Positions 18,220-27,309 of a DNA stretch of 64,000 bases are shown in pieces. The translations under genes were made by a program, and so were the position numbers. Source of the DNA: Eubacteriaceae bacterium (GTDB taxonomy: Bacteria > Bacillota > Clostridia > Lachnospirales > Lachnospiraceae); contig CABIWJ010000002.1 of the NCBI GenBank assembly GCA_902362455.1, positions 248,001 through 312,000 of the forward strand, given 5' to 3'. Each line of letters starts with the position of its first letter. Within the stretch, counting starts at the first letter, position 1. The notes below the pieces were generated by a model. That model did not search any database and was not told the DNA's origin. It saw only the letters and a list, made by a program, of their open reading frames with translations.

Positions 18220-18774
18220 ATGAGAGTTATAGCTGGAACTGCAAAACGTCTTCAATTAAAGACGGTAAAGGGTGATAATACCCGACCGACTACGGATAGA
18301 ATTAAGGAAACGTTGTTTAATATGTTGCAAAATGATATAGAGGGATGTAGATTTCTTGATTTGTTCAGTGGAAGCGGGGCGATTGGCATAGAGGCTTTAA
18401 GCCGAGGGGCTAAAGAGGCTGTTTTTGTCGAAAATAATAAAGAAGCAATTAATTGTATTAAAGAGAATCTTATATTTACAAAACTTGTTAATAGTGGTAT
18501 TGTAATGTCATATGATGTAATGACTGCTATTTCAATGCTAGAGGGAAGAAATGCAAAGTTTGATATTGTATTTATGGATCCACCATATAATAAAGAGATA
18601 GAAAAAGAAGTTCTTGACAGATTGAAGCAATCTGAGATTATAGATAGTGATACAATGATAATTGTGGAAGCATCTCTTAATACATCATTTTCGTATCTTA
18701 GAGATATGGGATATGAGCTTTTCAAAGAGAAGAAATATAAGACAAATAAGCATATGTTTATATATAAGAATTAG
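18220..18774 (+). CDS. rsmD: 16S rRNA (guanine(966)-N2)-methyltransferase
   Basis: Methylates G966 (E. coli numbering) of 16S rRNA in the small subunit. The 184-residue protein begins MRVIAGTAKRLQL and has the SAM-binding LDLFSGSGAIGIEALSRGA. It carries the N6/N2-adenine/guanine methylase motif DPPYN at about residue 120. The length is normal for RsmD. It precedes coaD, a very common firmicute pairing, although coaD here also has a promoter of its own. Confidence 0.94.
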   Translation: MRVIAGTAKRLQLKTVKGDNTRPTTDRIKETLFNMLQNDIEGCRFLDLFSGSGAIGIEALSRGAKEAVFVENNKEAINCIKENLIFTKLVNSGIVMSYDVMTAISMLEGRNAKFDIVFMDPPYNKEIEKEVLDRLKQSEIIDSDTMIIVEASLNTSFSYLRDMGYELFKEKKYKTNKHMFIYKN

Positions 18775-18806
18775 GATGTTAAAAGTTCATTTGATGAATA
18801 ACTATC

Positions 18807-18835
18807 TTGAATAAATATCTGTATTGTAATATATA
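18807..18835 (+). promoter_or_regulatory. Likely promoter for coaD
   Basis: TTGAAT (18807-18812), a 17-base spacer and TATATA (18830-18835), about 45 bases before the coaD start. The surroundings are very AT-rich, so chance matches are possible. Confidence 0.45.
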
Positions 18836-18879
18836 AATTATAAATAATAAAAGTAATAATAGACAGGAATGATAATAAG

Positions 18880-19374
18880 ATGAAAATAGCGATTTATCCG
18901 GGAAGTTTTGATCCTGTAACAAAGGGACATTTAGATATAATAGAACGTTCTGCTAAAATGGTAGATGTTTTGATAGTGGCTGTACTCAATAATAATTCAA
19001 AATCGCCATTGTTTTCTGTGGAAGAACGTGTTAATATGTTAAAGGAAGTTACAAAATATATGGACAACGTTAAAATCGACAGTTTTAGTGGATTATTAGT
19101 AGATTTTGCTAAAAAATATGATGCAACAATTATCATAAGAGGTTTACGGGCAGTAACAGATTTTGAGTACGAGTTGCAGATGTCCCAGACTAACAGAATA
19201 ATGGACAAAAAAGTTGATACAATTTTCCTTACAACAAGTCTTGAATATGCATACCTGTGTTCTAGTACAGTAAAAGAGGTGGCTATGTGTGGCGGTGACG
19301 TTGATAAATTTGTTCCACCATATGTTGTAGAGAAAATACATGAAAAAATAGATTCAATTAAGAATAAACTTTAA
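18880..19374 (+). CDS. coaD: Pantetheine-phosphate adenylyltransferase
   Basis: Converts 4'-phosphopantetheine and ATP to dephospho-CoA in coenzyme A synthesis. The nucleotidyltransferase motif [13 protein letters not shown] (8-20) contains the T/H-x-G-H signature. The C-terminal ISSTxK-type signature appears as CSSTVKEVA near residue 127. [17 protein letters not shown] is the substrate-binding region. The 164-residue length is standard. It is followed 18 bases on by a coiled-coil gene of unknown role. Confidence 0.96.
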   Translation: MKIAIYPGSFDPVTKGHLDIIERSAKMVDVLIVAVLNNNSKSPLFSVEERVNMLKEVTKYMDNVKIDSFSGLLVDFAKKYDATIIIRGLRAVTDFEYELQMSQTNRIMDKKVDTIFLTTSLEYAYLCSSTVKEVAMCGGDVDKFVPPYVVEKIHEKIDSIKNKL

Positions 19375-19392
19375 AAGGTATGGAGGTAAAAA

Positions 19393-20034
19393 ATGAGTAA
19401 GTATGAGCAGATATTAACAGAAATTGAAGAATTTATCGATAATTGTAAGAGACAGAAATTATCAGGAGTTAATATAATTGTTAATAAAGAGCAGTTAGAA
19501 GAGTACATATCTGAACTTAGAATGAAGACACCTGAAGAAATTAGAAAATATCAACGTATTATTAATAATAAAGAAGCTATTATGAATGATGCACAGGCAA
19601 GAGCTGAGGATATGTTACAGCAGGCAAGAGAAGAGACAAGTGAACTTATTTCAGAACATGAGATTATGCAGCAGGCATATGTTCAGGCTCAGAACCTTGT
19701 TGATGATGCTTCAGCACAGGCACAGCAGATACTTGATAATGCTGTTAATGATGCAAATGACATCAGAATGGGCGCAATGCAATATACTGATGATATTTTG
19801 GAAAATTTACAGAATATAATTAATCATACAATGGAAAATGTTACAATGAAATATGATGCATTTATGAAATCATTAAATACAAGTCTTGATGTCGTAACTG
19901 CAAATAGAAATGAACTTTATCCTAAGGATGAGGCAACTGAAAATGTAGAAGAACAGTCGGAGAATACTGAGGAGGCTGCAGAAGATACAGAATTTGAAGA
20001 TTATACAGTTGATTTAAACGAGTATAAGAATTAA
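19393..20034 (+). CDS. Coiled-coil protein of unknown function downstream of coaD
   Basis: 213-residue soluble protein without a recognised catalytic motif. The middle (about 45-165) is rich in Ala, Glu and Gln with heptad spacing and resembles V-type ATPase subunit H / DivIVA-like coiled coils (DAQARAEDMLQQAREET, DDASAQAQQILDNA). The C-terminal 40 residues are acidic and end in VDLNEYKN. A good GGAGG site precedes the ATG, and the short gap to coaD implies cotranscription. A cell-division or envelope scaffold role is possible by resemblance only. A long palindrome follows directly after the stop. Confidence 0.8.
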   Translation: MSKYEQILTEIEEFIDNCKRQKLSGVNIIVNKEQLEEYISELRMKTPEEIRKYQRIINNKEAIMNDAQARAEDMLQQAREETSELISEHEIMQQAYVQAQNLVDDASAQAQQILDNAVNDANDIRMGAMQYTDDILENLQNIINHTMENVTMKYDAFMKSLNTSLDVVTANRNELYPKDEATENVEEQSENTEEAAEDTEFEDYTVDLNEYKN

Positions 20035-20036
20035 AT

Positions 20037-20126
20037 CATTTGATTAAGTGAATTTGCATATATAAATATCGATACTTCTTACAAGGTGTATCGATATTTA
20101 TATATGCAAATTTACTTTAACAGATG
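20037..20126. repeat. Palindromic intergenic repeat, short copy (element A)
   Basis: A near-perfect inverted repeat lies between two convergent genes. The 30-base arms run 20046-20075 and 20088-20117 (one G-T mismatch) around the 12-base centre TTCTTACAAGGT. Weaker pairing extends to CATTTG/CAGATG at the ends. The same arm sequence flanks the larger element at 25689-26015, so this is a dispersed family. As RNA it would be a strong hairpin and could terminate transcription from both sides. Confidence 0.85.
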
Positions 20127-20134
20127 TACTTATA

Positions 20135-21055
20135 TTAGTTAAATATAGTAAATAAAATAACATATAATATGATCATAATTATTAAAGAGACACATTTGGA
20201 ATATAGGTAGTCTCTTTTTTTATATTCAAATTTAGATAAAACGCTATTAATCTGAAAAAATGTAGATACTCCACCAAGTATGCAGGCAGCTATAATACAA
20301 AGCAGTCTGAGAGGAAGACTGATATTTAATAATGACAGGTAATAAGTTCCAGAAGTTATCTCTAATAAGGCTACTATAATAACTTTAAAGATATCAGAGA
20401 TAAATGTAATTTTCATAATAATACCTGCAATAGTGGTAAAAATAATTAGATAACCACCTATTTTAACAACAGTCAAAATGGCATTAGAAAGGCTGTCATC
20501 AAGTATTTTATTTATTGGATATTTTAACCTGGAAACTGAGATATCGATATTTTTATATGACTTATGTCGTCTGAAAATTATTCCGGTTATTACTTCGGGA
20601 AGATATGTAAGTATTATGGCGATAAATCTGTATTCGGGTGTATTTAATAATGAAAGTACAACATATCCCTGAATGAATGAGGGACTGGCGTGATTAACGA
20701 ATTTCAGAATATAGTCGGCTTCAGCTTTAGTTATACTGCCATTAAGATATAGGTCAGAAGTTATTTTGGCACCGACCGGGTAACCACATAGAAAGCCCAT
20801 AATGACAGCATAGGAACCATAGTAAGATACGCCAAAGAGAGTATGAGTAATAGGATAGAATAGCCGACCTATCTGCCATGAATAGTCAAGCTGAATCATA
20901 AAGTTAGAGAAAATTATAAATGGAAGAATAGCCGGCAATAATGAATTAATAAATAATTTGATGCCTAATAAGACACCGTCGGCACAATATGATGGAAAAA
21001 ACAACAAAACAACAAGTGTAAGATAAAGAAATATACGTAGTAAGAAATTTTTCAT
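20135..21055 (-). CDS. YlbJ-like sporulation integral membrane protein (nucleoside-recognition fold)
   Basis: 306-residue polytopic membrane protein. The N-terminal SLLPAILPFIIFSNFM and GFLCGYPVGAKIT segments are typical of the YlbJ/SpoIIM-like nucleoside recognition (Gate) family. A second Gate-like half lies at about 195-290. YlbJ proteins are needed for sporulation in Bacillus and are usually about 400 residues, so this is a short version. The transported substrate, if any, is unknown. It is one of three minus-strand genes in the window and is convergent with the coiled-coil gene. No further sporulation genes are adjacent. Confidence 0.8.
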   Translation of the reverse strand: MKNFLLRIFLYLTLVVLLFFPSYCADGVLLGIKLFINSLLPAILPFIIFSNFMIQLDYSWQIGRLFYPITHTLFGVSYYGSYAVIMGFLCGYPVGAKITSDLYLNGSITKAEADYILKFVNHASPSFIQGYVVLSLLNTPEYRFIAIILTYLPEVITGIIFRRHKSYKNIDISVSRLKYPINKILDDSLSNAILTVVKIGGYLIIFTTIAGIIMKITFISDIFKVIIVALLEITSGTYYLSLLNISLPLRLLCIIAACILGGVSTFFQINSVLSKFEYKKRDYLYSKCVSLIIMIILYVILFTIFN

Positions 21056-21204
21056 TTTATTTTCTTTCTGAGTGCCTTTTCTTTAAGAGAAGATGAGAAA
21101 TGTGCAGGCAAATTCGTATCTGTCATAAAGGCAATTCTTTTATTGGTTTATTATAATTTTATTAATTTATATTGTTAATATGACTAAATATATGGCATTT
21201 TGGT

Positions 21205-21233
21205 TTGACCTTGAATAACATTTATGATATGAT
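21205..21233 (+). promoter_or_regulatory. Promoter for asnB
   Basis: TTGACC (21205-21210), a 17-base spacer and TATGAT (21228-21233), with a start site expected near 21240. This excludes any translation start before that point and supports the ATG at 21286. Confidence 0.68.
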
Positions 21234-21285
21234 TGCGACAGATATTTACATGTACCACAAATTATTTATGATTGGAGTGACTGGA

Positions 21286-23127
21286 ATGTGTGGATTTGCC
21301 GGATATATTACAACCGATGGCAAAGGTAGTGAATATAAAGAAGATTTAATTGAAATGATGAATTCTATTAAACATAGAGGACCTGATGATGAGGGAACTC
21401 ATATAGATGATATGGCAGGTCTCGGTTTTAGAAGACTTAGTATTATTGGTATTACTAATGGTAAACAGCCAATGTATAATGAAGACGGTTCTATTGTCGT
21501 TACATTTAATGGCGAGATATATAATTATCAGGATATTAAGGCTGACCTTATTGAAAAAGGACATATATTTAAAACTGATGCAGATACAGAAGTTTTAGTA
21601 CATGGATATGAAGAATATGGTAAAGATTTATTGCAGAAATTAAGAGGAATGTATGCATTTGCAATCTGGAACAGAGAGAAGAAAGAGATGCTTATGGCAA
21701 GAGATATCTTCGGAATCAAGCCTCTTTTCTATACACAGACAGAGAATGATTTCGTATTTGGTTCAGAGATTAAGGCAATTCTTAAATTTCCGACTGTTAA
21801 GAAGGAATTTAATCCGGAAGCATTAGAAAGTTATCTTTCATTCCAGTATTCTATCTTAAAAGAGACATTCTTTAAAGGAATATTCAGACTTCCACCTGCA
21901 CATTACCTTTTATGGAAAGATGGAAAAATCGAGATAGAGAGATATTATTCACCTGAATTCAATACCGATGAGAGTATTACATTTGATGAAGCTGTAAAGA
22001 AAGTTAATGATGTTATGGCTGATTCAATCGCAGCACATAAGATAAGTGACACAGAAGTAGGTGGCTTCTTATCAGGAGGTGTTGATTCAAGTTACATTGT
22101 TGCAAGAAGTAATCTTGACAAGACTTTCAGTGTAGGTTTTGATTATCCAAGATGTAATGAGATACCTTTAGCAAAGACATTATCAGATTATGTCGGTGTT
22201 AAGAATAAGAGTAAATTAATAACTACAGAGGAATATTTTGAAGAATTTCCAAAGATAATGAATCATGTTGATGAACCATTATCAGATCCATCATGTATCG
22301 CATTATATTTCTTATGTAAGCTAGCAAGCGAACAGGTTAAAGTTGTATTATCAGGTGAGGGCTCAGATGAGTTATTTGGTGGATATAATATCTATAAATC
22401 TCCAATTGCCTTAAAACCTATGATGGCAATTCCAAGACCTGTAAGAAGGGGTGTCAGAAAAATTCTTACTAAATTACCTGTTAATTTCAAAGGTAAGAAT
22501 TATATGATAAGAGCAGGTTTAGATCTTGAAGAGAGGTATATTGGTAATGCTTATATTTTCCATACTCCTGAGGTATATAAGATGCTTAAGAAACCGATTA
22601 AGAAATATACACCTGAAAGCATTACAAAGCCAATATATGACAAGGTTAAGGATAAAGATGATATAACAAAGATGCAGTATCTTGATATCAATACCTGGTT
22701 ATGGGGAGATATCCTTAATAAAGCAGATACAATGAGTATGGCTCACTCATTAGAAGTACGTGTACCTTTCCTTGATAAAGAGGTTGCAAAGGTAGCTTTC
22801 AGTATTCCTGTAGAGCATAGAGTTGACAAGCATGAGACAAAGAGATATTTCAGAAAAGCTGCAAGTGAATTTATGCCTGATATTACAGCAGAGAGAAAGA
22901 AATTAGGTTTCCCTATTCCAGTAAGAAACTGGTTAAGAGAAGATAAATATTATAATTTAGTCAAAGATACTCTTACATCTAAAGAAGCAGATTTATTCTT
23001 CAATACAGATTATCTTGTTAATCTGTTAGACAGACATTATCATGAGAAATGTGACAACTCAAGAAAAATCTGGACAGTATATGCATTTGTTCTTTGGTAT
23101 CAGAAACATTTTGCTGCTGCATGCTAA
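21286..23127 (+). CDS. asnB: Asparagine synthase (glutamine-hydrolysing)
   Basis: Makes asparagine from aspartate, ATP and glutamine nitrogen. The start at ATG 21286 gives MCGFAGY, so Cys2 becomes the N-terminal nucleophile of the glutaminase domain (about 1-200). GGAGTG lies six bases upstream. The HRGPDDEG, SIIGITNGKQP and FNGEIYNY segments belong to that domain. The synthetase domain has the PP-loop FLSGGVDSSY, then LSGEGSDELFGGY and EVRVPFLD. The 613-residue length is standard. A metallo-beta-lactamase-fold gene follows after 16 bases. Confidence 0.96.
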   Translation: MCGFAGYITTDGKGSEYKEDLIEMMNSIKHRGPDDEGTHIDDMAGLGFRRLSIIGITNGKQPMYNEDGSIVVTFNGEIYNYQDIKADLIEKGHIFKTDADTEVLVHGYEEYGKDLLQKLRGMYAFAIWNREKKEMLMARDIFGIKPLFYTQTENDFVFGSEIKAILKFPTVKKEFNPEALESYLSFQYSILKETFFKGIFRLPPAHYLLWKDGKIEIERYYSPEFNTDESITFDEAVKKVNDVMADSIAAHKISDTEVGGFLSGGVDSSYIVARSNLDKTFSVGFDYPRCNEIPLAKTLSDYVGVKNKSKLITTEEYFEEFPKIMNHVDEPLSDPSCIALYFLCKLASEQVKVVLSGEGSDELFGGYNIYKSPIALKPMMAIPRPVRRGVRKILTKLPVNFKGKNYMIRAGLDLEERYIGNAYIFHTPEVYKMLKKPIKKYTPESITKPIYDKVKDKDDITKMQYLDINTWLWGDILNKADTMSMAHSLEVRVPFLDKEVAKVAFSIPVEHRVDKHETKRYFRKAASEFMPDITAERKKLGFPIPVRNWLREDKYYNLVKDTLTSKEADLFFNTDYLVNLLDRHYHEKCDNSRKIWTVYAFVLWYQKHFAAAC

Positions 23128-23143
23128 CAGATAGGAGGTTCAA

Positions 23144-23941
23144 ATGAGAATATCTACTGTAGCAAGTGGAAGCAGCGGTAATTGTATATATGTAGGTTCT
23201 GATAATACTCATCTGTTAGTAGATGCAGGAATCAGCAAGAAGAGAACGGAAACCGGTCTTAATGCAAATGATATTGATATGAAAGATATAAGTGGAATAT
23301 TAATTACACATGAGCATATAGACCATATTAACGGGCTTGGAGTTATTTCAAGAAAATATGAGATACCTATTTACGCAACACCTAAGACTGTAGAGGCTAT
23401 AAAAAGCAATAATAAATTAGGTTATATACCGGAAGATTTATATGTAGAGATTAAATCTGATGAGCATTTTAATATCGGAGATATAGAAGTGTGCCCATTT
23501 AGTATATCACATGACGCCGCTGAACCTGTAGCTTACAGGTTCAATGAGGGCGGTAAATCGGTTGCAGTAGCTACTGATATGGGTAAATATGATGACTATA
23601 TAGTGAATAATCTTAAGGAGCTTGATGCTTTGGTTATTGAGGCTAATCATGATGTCAGAATGTTATTAGCGGGTGCCTATCCTTATTATCTTAAACAGAG
23701 AATTCTAGGTGACAGAGGACATTTATCAAATGAGATGTCAGGAAAGCTTATTAATGATATCTTACATGATGGACTCAAATACATTCTGTTAGGACATCTT
23801 AGCAAAGAGAATAATTATGAAGAACTCGCATATGAAACCGTAAAATCAGAGATTGCGATAAGTGATAATAAATATAAGGCAAGTGATTTTGATATTGAAG
23901 TTGCCAGAAGAGATGTTAATTCAATGCTGTTTTGCGTTTGA
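23144..23941 (+). CDS. MBL-fold metallohydrolase (WalJ/YycJ-like)
   Basis: 265-residue cytoplasmic metallo-beta-lactamase-fold enzyme. It begins with the family's STVASGSSGNCIYV and has the metal-binding HxHxDH as THEHIDHINGL. Further ligands appear in SHDAAEP, EANHD and LLGHLSKENN. YycJ/WalJ homologues act in cell-wall and DNA-repair coordination in Bacillus and are reported as 5'-3' exonucleases. That activity is a family inference here. It is probably cotranscribed with asnB; the walRK genes that often accompany it are absent. Confidence 0.88.
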   Translation: MRISTVASGSSGNCIYVGSDNTHLLVDAGISKKRTETGLNANDIDMKDISGILITHEHIDHINGLGVISRKYEIPIYATPKTVEAIKSNNKLGYIPEDLYVEIKSDEHFNIGDIEVCPFSISHDAAEPVAYRFNEGGKSVAVATDMGKYDDYIVNNLKELDALVIEANHDVRMLLAGAYPYYLKQRILGDRGHLSNEMSGKLINDILHDGLKYILLGHLSKENNYEELAYETVKSEIAISDNKYKASDFDIEVARRDVNSMLFCV

Positions 23942-23972
23942 AATATATTTAGAAATGAGGTAAAGAATAGAA

Positions 23973-24245
23973 ATGAAGAAATCAATTATAACTGTAGTTG
24001 GAAAAGATACTGTAGGAATTATAGCAAAGGTATGTACATATTTAGCTGAAAATAATATCAATATATTAGATATTTCACAGACAATTGTACAGGACTATTT
24101 CAATATGATGATGATAGTAGATGCTAACAATGCAGATAAGAAAATTGGTAATATAGCTGATGAACTTGAAAAATTAGGTGAAGAAATCGGAGTTCAGATT
24201 AAAATTCAGCAGGAAGATATATTTAATTCAATGCATAGAATTTAA
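23973..24245 (+). CDS. ACT domain protein (UPF0237)
   Basis: 90-residue single ACT domain ([34 protein letters not shown]). ACT domains bind small ligands, usually amino acids, and regulate partner proteins. It is followed 23 bases later by the PFL/DUF711 protein, a pairing conserved across many firmicutes and archaea. The likely role is ligand sensing for that partner; the ligand is unknown. Confidence 0.9.
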   Translation: MKKSIITVVGKDTVGIIAKVCTYLAENNINILDISQTIVQDYFNMMMIVDANNADKKIGNIADELEKLGEEIGVQIKIQQEDIFNSMHRI

Positions 24246-24268
24246 TATTACAAAAGGAGTCAAATGTA

Positions 24269-25633
24269 ATGATAAACATTTTTGAAGTAAATGAAACAAA
24301 TAAAATGATAGACCAGGAGAATCTTGATGTAAGAACAATTACACTTGGTATCAGCCTTTTAGATTGTATTGATACAGATTTAGACAAGGTTAATGAAAAT
24401 ATTTATAACAAAATCACTAAATTAGCTAGGAATCTTGTATCTACAGGACAGGAGATTGAAAAAGAATTCGGTATTCCTATCGTAAATAAGAGAATTTCTG
24501 TAACACCTATTAGTTTAGTTGGTGGAAGTGCCTGCAAAACACCTGAAGATTTTGTAACTATAGCTAAGACACTTGATAAAGTGGCTCACGAGGTAGGGGT
24601 GAACTTTATCGGTGGATATTCAGCATTAGTAAGCAAGGGAATGACTAAAGCTGATGAGAATCTCATTAATTCAATTCCACAGGCACTTGCCTGCACAGAA
24701 AGAGTATGTAGTTCTGTTAATGTTGGTTCTACTAAGACAGGAATTAATATGGATTCTGTCAAGTTAATGGGTGAAATTGTTCGTAAGACAGCAGAATATA
24801 CTAAGGAACAGGATTCATTAGGCTGTGCTAAGCTTGTAGTATTCTGTAATGCACCTGATGACAACCCATTTATGGCAGGAGCTTTCCATGGTGTAACAGA
24901 AGCTGATGCGATTATAAACGTAGGTGTAAGTGGACCGGGTGTTGTAAGAACAGCACTTACCAAGGTTCGTGGAGAGAACTTCGAGGTTCTCTGCGAAACT
25001 ATTAAAAAGACAGCCTTCAAGGTAACAAGAGTTGGTCAGTTAGTTGCTAAAGAAGCATCTAAGAGATTAGGCATCCCATTTGGTATCGTTGACTTATCAT
25101 TAGCACCAACACCTGCTATTGGAGACAGTGTTGCAGATATTCTTGAAGAAATTGGCTTAGAAAGAGTAGGAGCACCGGGAACAACAGCAGCTCTTGCATT
25201 ATTAAACGACCAGGTTAAAAAAGGCGGCGTTATGGCATCATCTTATGTTGGTGGTTTAAGTGGTGCATTTATTCCTGTAAGTGAGGATCAGGAAATGATT
25301 AATTCAGTTACAGCAGGAGCACTTACAATTGAGAAGTTAGAGGCTATGACCTGCGTATGTTCAGTTGGTCTTGATATGATAGCAATTCCGGGAGATACTA
25401 AAGCTACAACTATTGCCGGAATTATTGCAGATGAGTCAGCAATCGGTATGATTAACCAGAAGACAACAGCAGTAAGAGTTATTCCTGTAATTGGCAAAGG
25501 CGTTGGAGAGACAGTAGAATTCGGTGGTTTACTTGGATATGCACCAATAATGCCTGTTAATAATTTCTCTTGTGACGCATTTGTAAACAGAGGTGGCAGA
25601 ATACCGGCACCAATTCATAGTTTTAAGAACTAA
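24269..25633 (+). CDS. PFL family protein (DUF711)
   Basis: 454-residue protein of the UPF0210/DUF711 family, structurally related to pyruvate formate-lyase but without a defined reaction. Conserved segments include [74 protein letters not shown] and [11 protein letters not shown]. The C-terminus has [12 protein letters not shown]. The length is standard. It lies directly behind the ACT protein in an evident two-gene unit. Beyond probable cytoplasmic location, no function can be stated. Confidence 0.92.
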   Translation: MINIFEVNETNKMIDQENLDVRTITLGISLLDCIDTDLDKVNENIYNKITKLARNLVSTGQEIEKEFGIPIVNKRISVTPISLVGGSACKTPEDFVTIAKTLDKVAHEVGVNFIGGYSALVSKGMTKADENLINSIPQALACTERVCSSVNVGSTKTGINMDSVKLMGEIVRKTAEYTKEQDSLGCAKLVVFCNAPDDNPFMAGAFHGVTEADAIINVGVSGPGVVRTALTKVRGENFEVLCETIKKTAFKVTRVGQLVAKEASKRLGIPFGIVDLSLAPTPAIGDSVADILEEIGLERVGAPGTTAALALLNDQVKKGGVMASSYVGGLSGAFIPVSEDQEMINSVTAGALTIEKLEAMTCVCSVGLDMIAIPGDTKATTIAGIIADESAIGMINQKTTAVRVIPVIGKGVGETVEFGGLLGYAPIMPVNNFSCDAFVNRGGRIPAPIHSFKN

Positions 25634-25688
25634 TAAGACCAGAATATATAAATAACTGAAACTTCGCACATATATAATAGAATCAAAT

Positions 25689-26015
25689 CATCTGTATTAA
25701 GTGAATTTGCATATATAAATATCGAAACTTTTGTAAGAATTGCTAATTTGTAGATATCTTTTTCGGCTCTTTTGATTATTTGAGTTCATTCAATGCCATA
25801 CACTTAAAACGATGTGTTCGTCTATGCTACACACTTGATTTACTTGTACTAGATAAGGGAATTATGAAAGTGTGTGTCATAGACGGACATCTCGTCTTAA
25901 GTGTATGTCTGTTGAATGTACACAAAATTTGAGCCGAAAAAGATATCTTGCAAATTTACGCAATTCTTACAAGGTGTTTCGATATTTATATATGTCAAAT
26001 TTATTTTAAAAGATG
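25689..26015. repeat. Long nested palindromic repeat (element B)
   Basis: A roughly 310-base imperfect palindrome. The outer arms (25699-25728 and 25978-26007) match element A at 20037-20126. Inside them, 25733-25769 pairs with 25931-25970 (both contain AAAAAGATATCT or its complement, next to GAGCCG/CGGCTC). Further in, 25790-25838 pairs with 25869-25921, around an unpaired centre near 25840-25868. No open reading frame of note is present. It fills most of the 515-base gap after the PFL gene. The inner part shares a 19-base exact match with the element at 59.3 kb. Confidence 0.85.
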
Positions 26016-26052
26016 AATATATGCTATGATATATATGTGAGAAGTTTGAGTA

Positions 26053-26098
26053 AAAAATGAGTTGATGTATAAATTAAAACATATGTCAACTCATTTTT
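26053..26098 (+). terminator. Terminator between element B and the GNAT gene
   Basis: A 13-base stem AAAAATGAGTTGA/TCAACTCATTTTT, extended by wobble pairs, ends in TTTTT. It separates the ACT-PFL unit from the next gene, whose own promoter I could not identify clearly. Confidence 0.8.
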
Positions 26099-26148
26099 AT
26101 ATAAGCAATTAAAGCAAATATTGTAGTAACAGACAGGAGGAATAAGAA

Positions 26149-26673
26149 GTGATTAGATTGAGACCATATAAAAGTTGTGATTCCAAAGTAATTGTAAAAT
26201 GGTTAAATGATGAAGATGTATTTATAAAATGGGGTGGTGAGAGATTTGGTAAATATCCCATATCTGCTGATATTATTGATGATAAATACACTAAAGCTAA
26301 TGGAGATTGTAAAGAACCTGATAACTTTTATCCTTGGACTGCAATTAATGAGGATAACAAAGTAGTAGGACATTTTATTATGCGATACACAGGTAGAGAT
26401 AATAAGCAATTACGTTTTGGCTGGGTTGTAGTAGACAATACACTTAGAGGAAAAGGTTATGGTAAGCAAATGCTTATGAAAGGTCTTAAGTATGCATTTG
26501 ATATTATGGGTGTTGAAAGGGTTACTATCGGTGTGTTTGAAAATAACGAGGCAGCTCATATGTGCTATAGAAATGTAGGTTTTGTTGAAACGGAGACAGT
26601 TGAAGATGAACCTTGGAATGTTATTGAAATGGAAATCTTGAGAAAAGATTATATTACTACTGAGAATAATTAA
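26149..26673 (+). CDS. GNAT family N-acetyltransferase
   Basis: 174-residue acetyltransferase of the RimJ/RimL-like type. It has the N-terminal IRLRPYKSCDSKVIVKWLND, the acetyl-CoA loop RGKGYGKQML (about 103-112) and the closing NEAAHMCYRNVGFVE. The substrate is unknown; ribosomal proteins, antibiotics or small amines are all possible for this group. The start is the GTG at 26149, eight bases after a strong AGGAGG. Confidence 0.9.
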   Translation: MIRLRPYKSCDSKVIVKWLNDEDVFIKWGGERFGKYPISADIIDDKYTKANGDCKEPDNFYPWTAINEDNKVVGHFIMRYTGRDNKQLRFGWVVVDNTLRGKGYGKQMLMKGLKYAFDIMGVERVTIGVFENNEAAHMCYRNVGFVETETVEDEPWNVIEMEILRKDYITTENN

Positions 26674-26706
26674 TTTTGTATAGAATGAAAGGGTGGTGTT
26701 TGTGGC

Positions 26707-27213
26707 TTGAGATTAGATATTATTGGTTCTGTTGCAAGTGGAAAGACAACACTTGCAAAGAGAATATCACAGAGATTTAATACACCATATTATGAAAAAG
26801 ATAATGTTGTGTGGAAAAGAACTTCTTCGGGTGATGAAAAAAGAAGTCACGAGGAAAGAGATAGATGTTTTAATGAAATTATTAATAAAAAGGACTGGGT
26901 TGTGGAGGGTTCACCAAGAGAATCTCTTAAGGAAAGCTTTGGGTGTTGTGACTATATTATAGTATTAGATGAATATACGTTGGTAAGATTAATAAGAGTA
27001 TTTAAACGCTGGATAAATCAAAGAAGGGGAAAAGAATCATACAATTCAGAACCAACATTAGAATTCTTGTGGTGGAATATTAAATGGGTATTTGAGTTTA
27101 ATAAGATTAGGAAAGGGTTAATTAAGGAACTTAATAGTTATGGTGAAAAAGTTAAGAGATTCAGACATTCTAAAGAAGCTTATGCATTTGTTGTTCAAAA
27201 ATATGGTAATTAA
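26707..27213 (+). CDS. Small P-loop kinase-like protein (topology-modulation FlaR-like)
   Basis: 168-residue nucleotide-binding protein. The N-terminal Walker A is GSVASGKTT (about 6-14), then DNVVWKR, a VVEGSPRESL segment and an aromatic C-terminal helix region. It resembles the adenylate-kinase-like DNA topology modulation (FlaR) proteins, whose real substrate is not defined. The best start is the TTG at 26707 behind AGGGTGG. It is probably cotranscribed with the GNAT gene 33 bases upstream. Confidence 0.8.
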   Translation: MRLDIIGSVASGKTTLAKRISQRFNTPYYEKDNVVWKRTSSGDEKRSHEERDRCFNEIINKKDWVVEGSPRESLKESFGCCDYIIVLDEYTLVRLIRVFKRWINQRRGKESYNSEPTLEFLWWNIKWVFEFNKIRKGLIKELNSYGEKVKRFRHSKEAYAFVVQKYGN

Positions 27214-27309
27214 TTTTTATAACTCTTATAAAAATAGTCGCTGGCTGAATCAATCTTCATAGGTAATAAATTTATTTAATGGAGATTGTATCAGGTAGGC
27301 GGTTATTTT

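Noticed and set aside
18252..18725. A 157-codon minus-strand frame opposite rsmD.
   Set aside because: It is entirely within rsmD, whose motifs are unambiguous, and has no translation signals.
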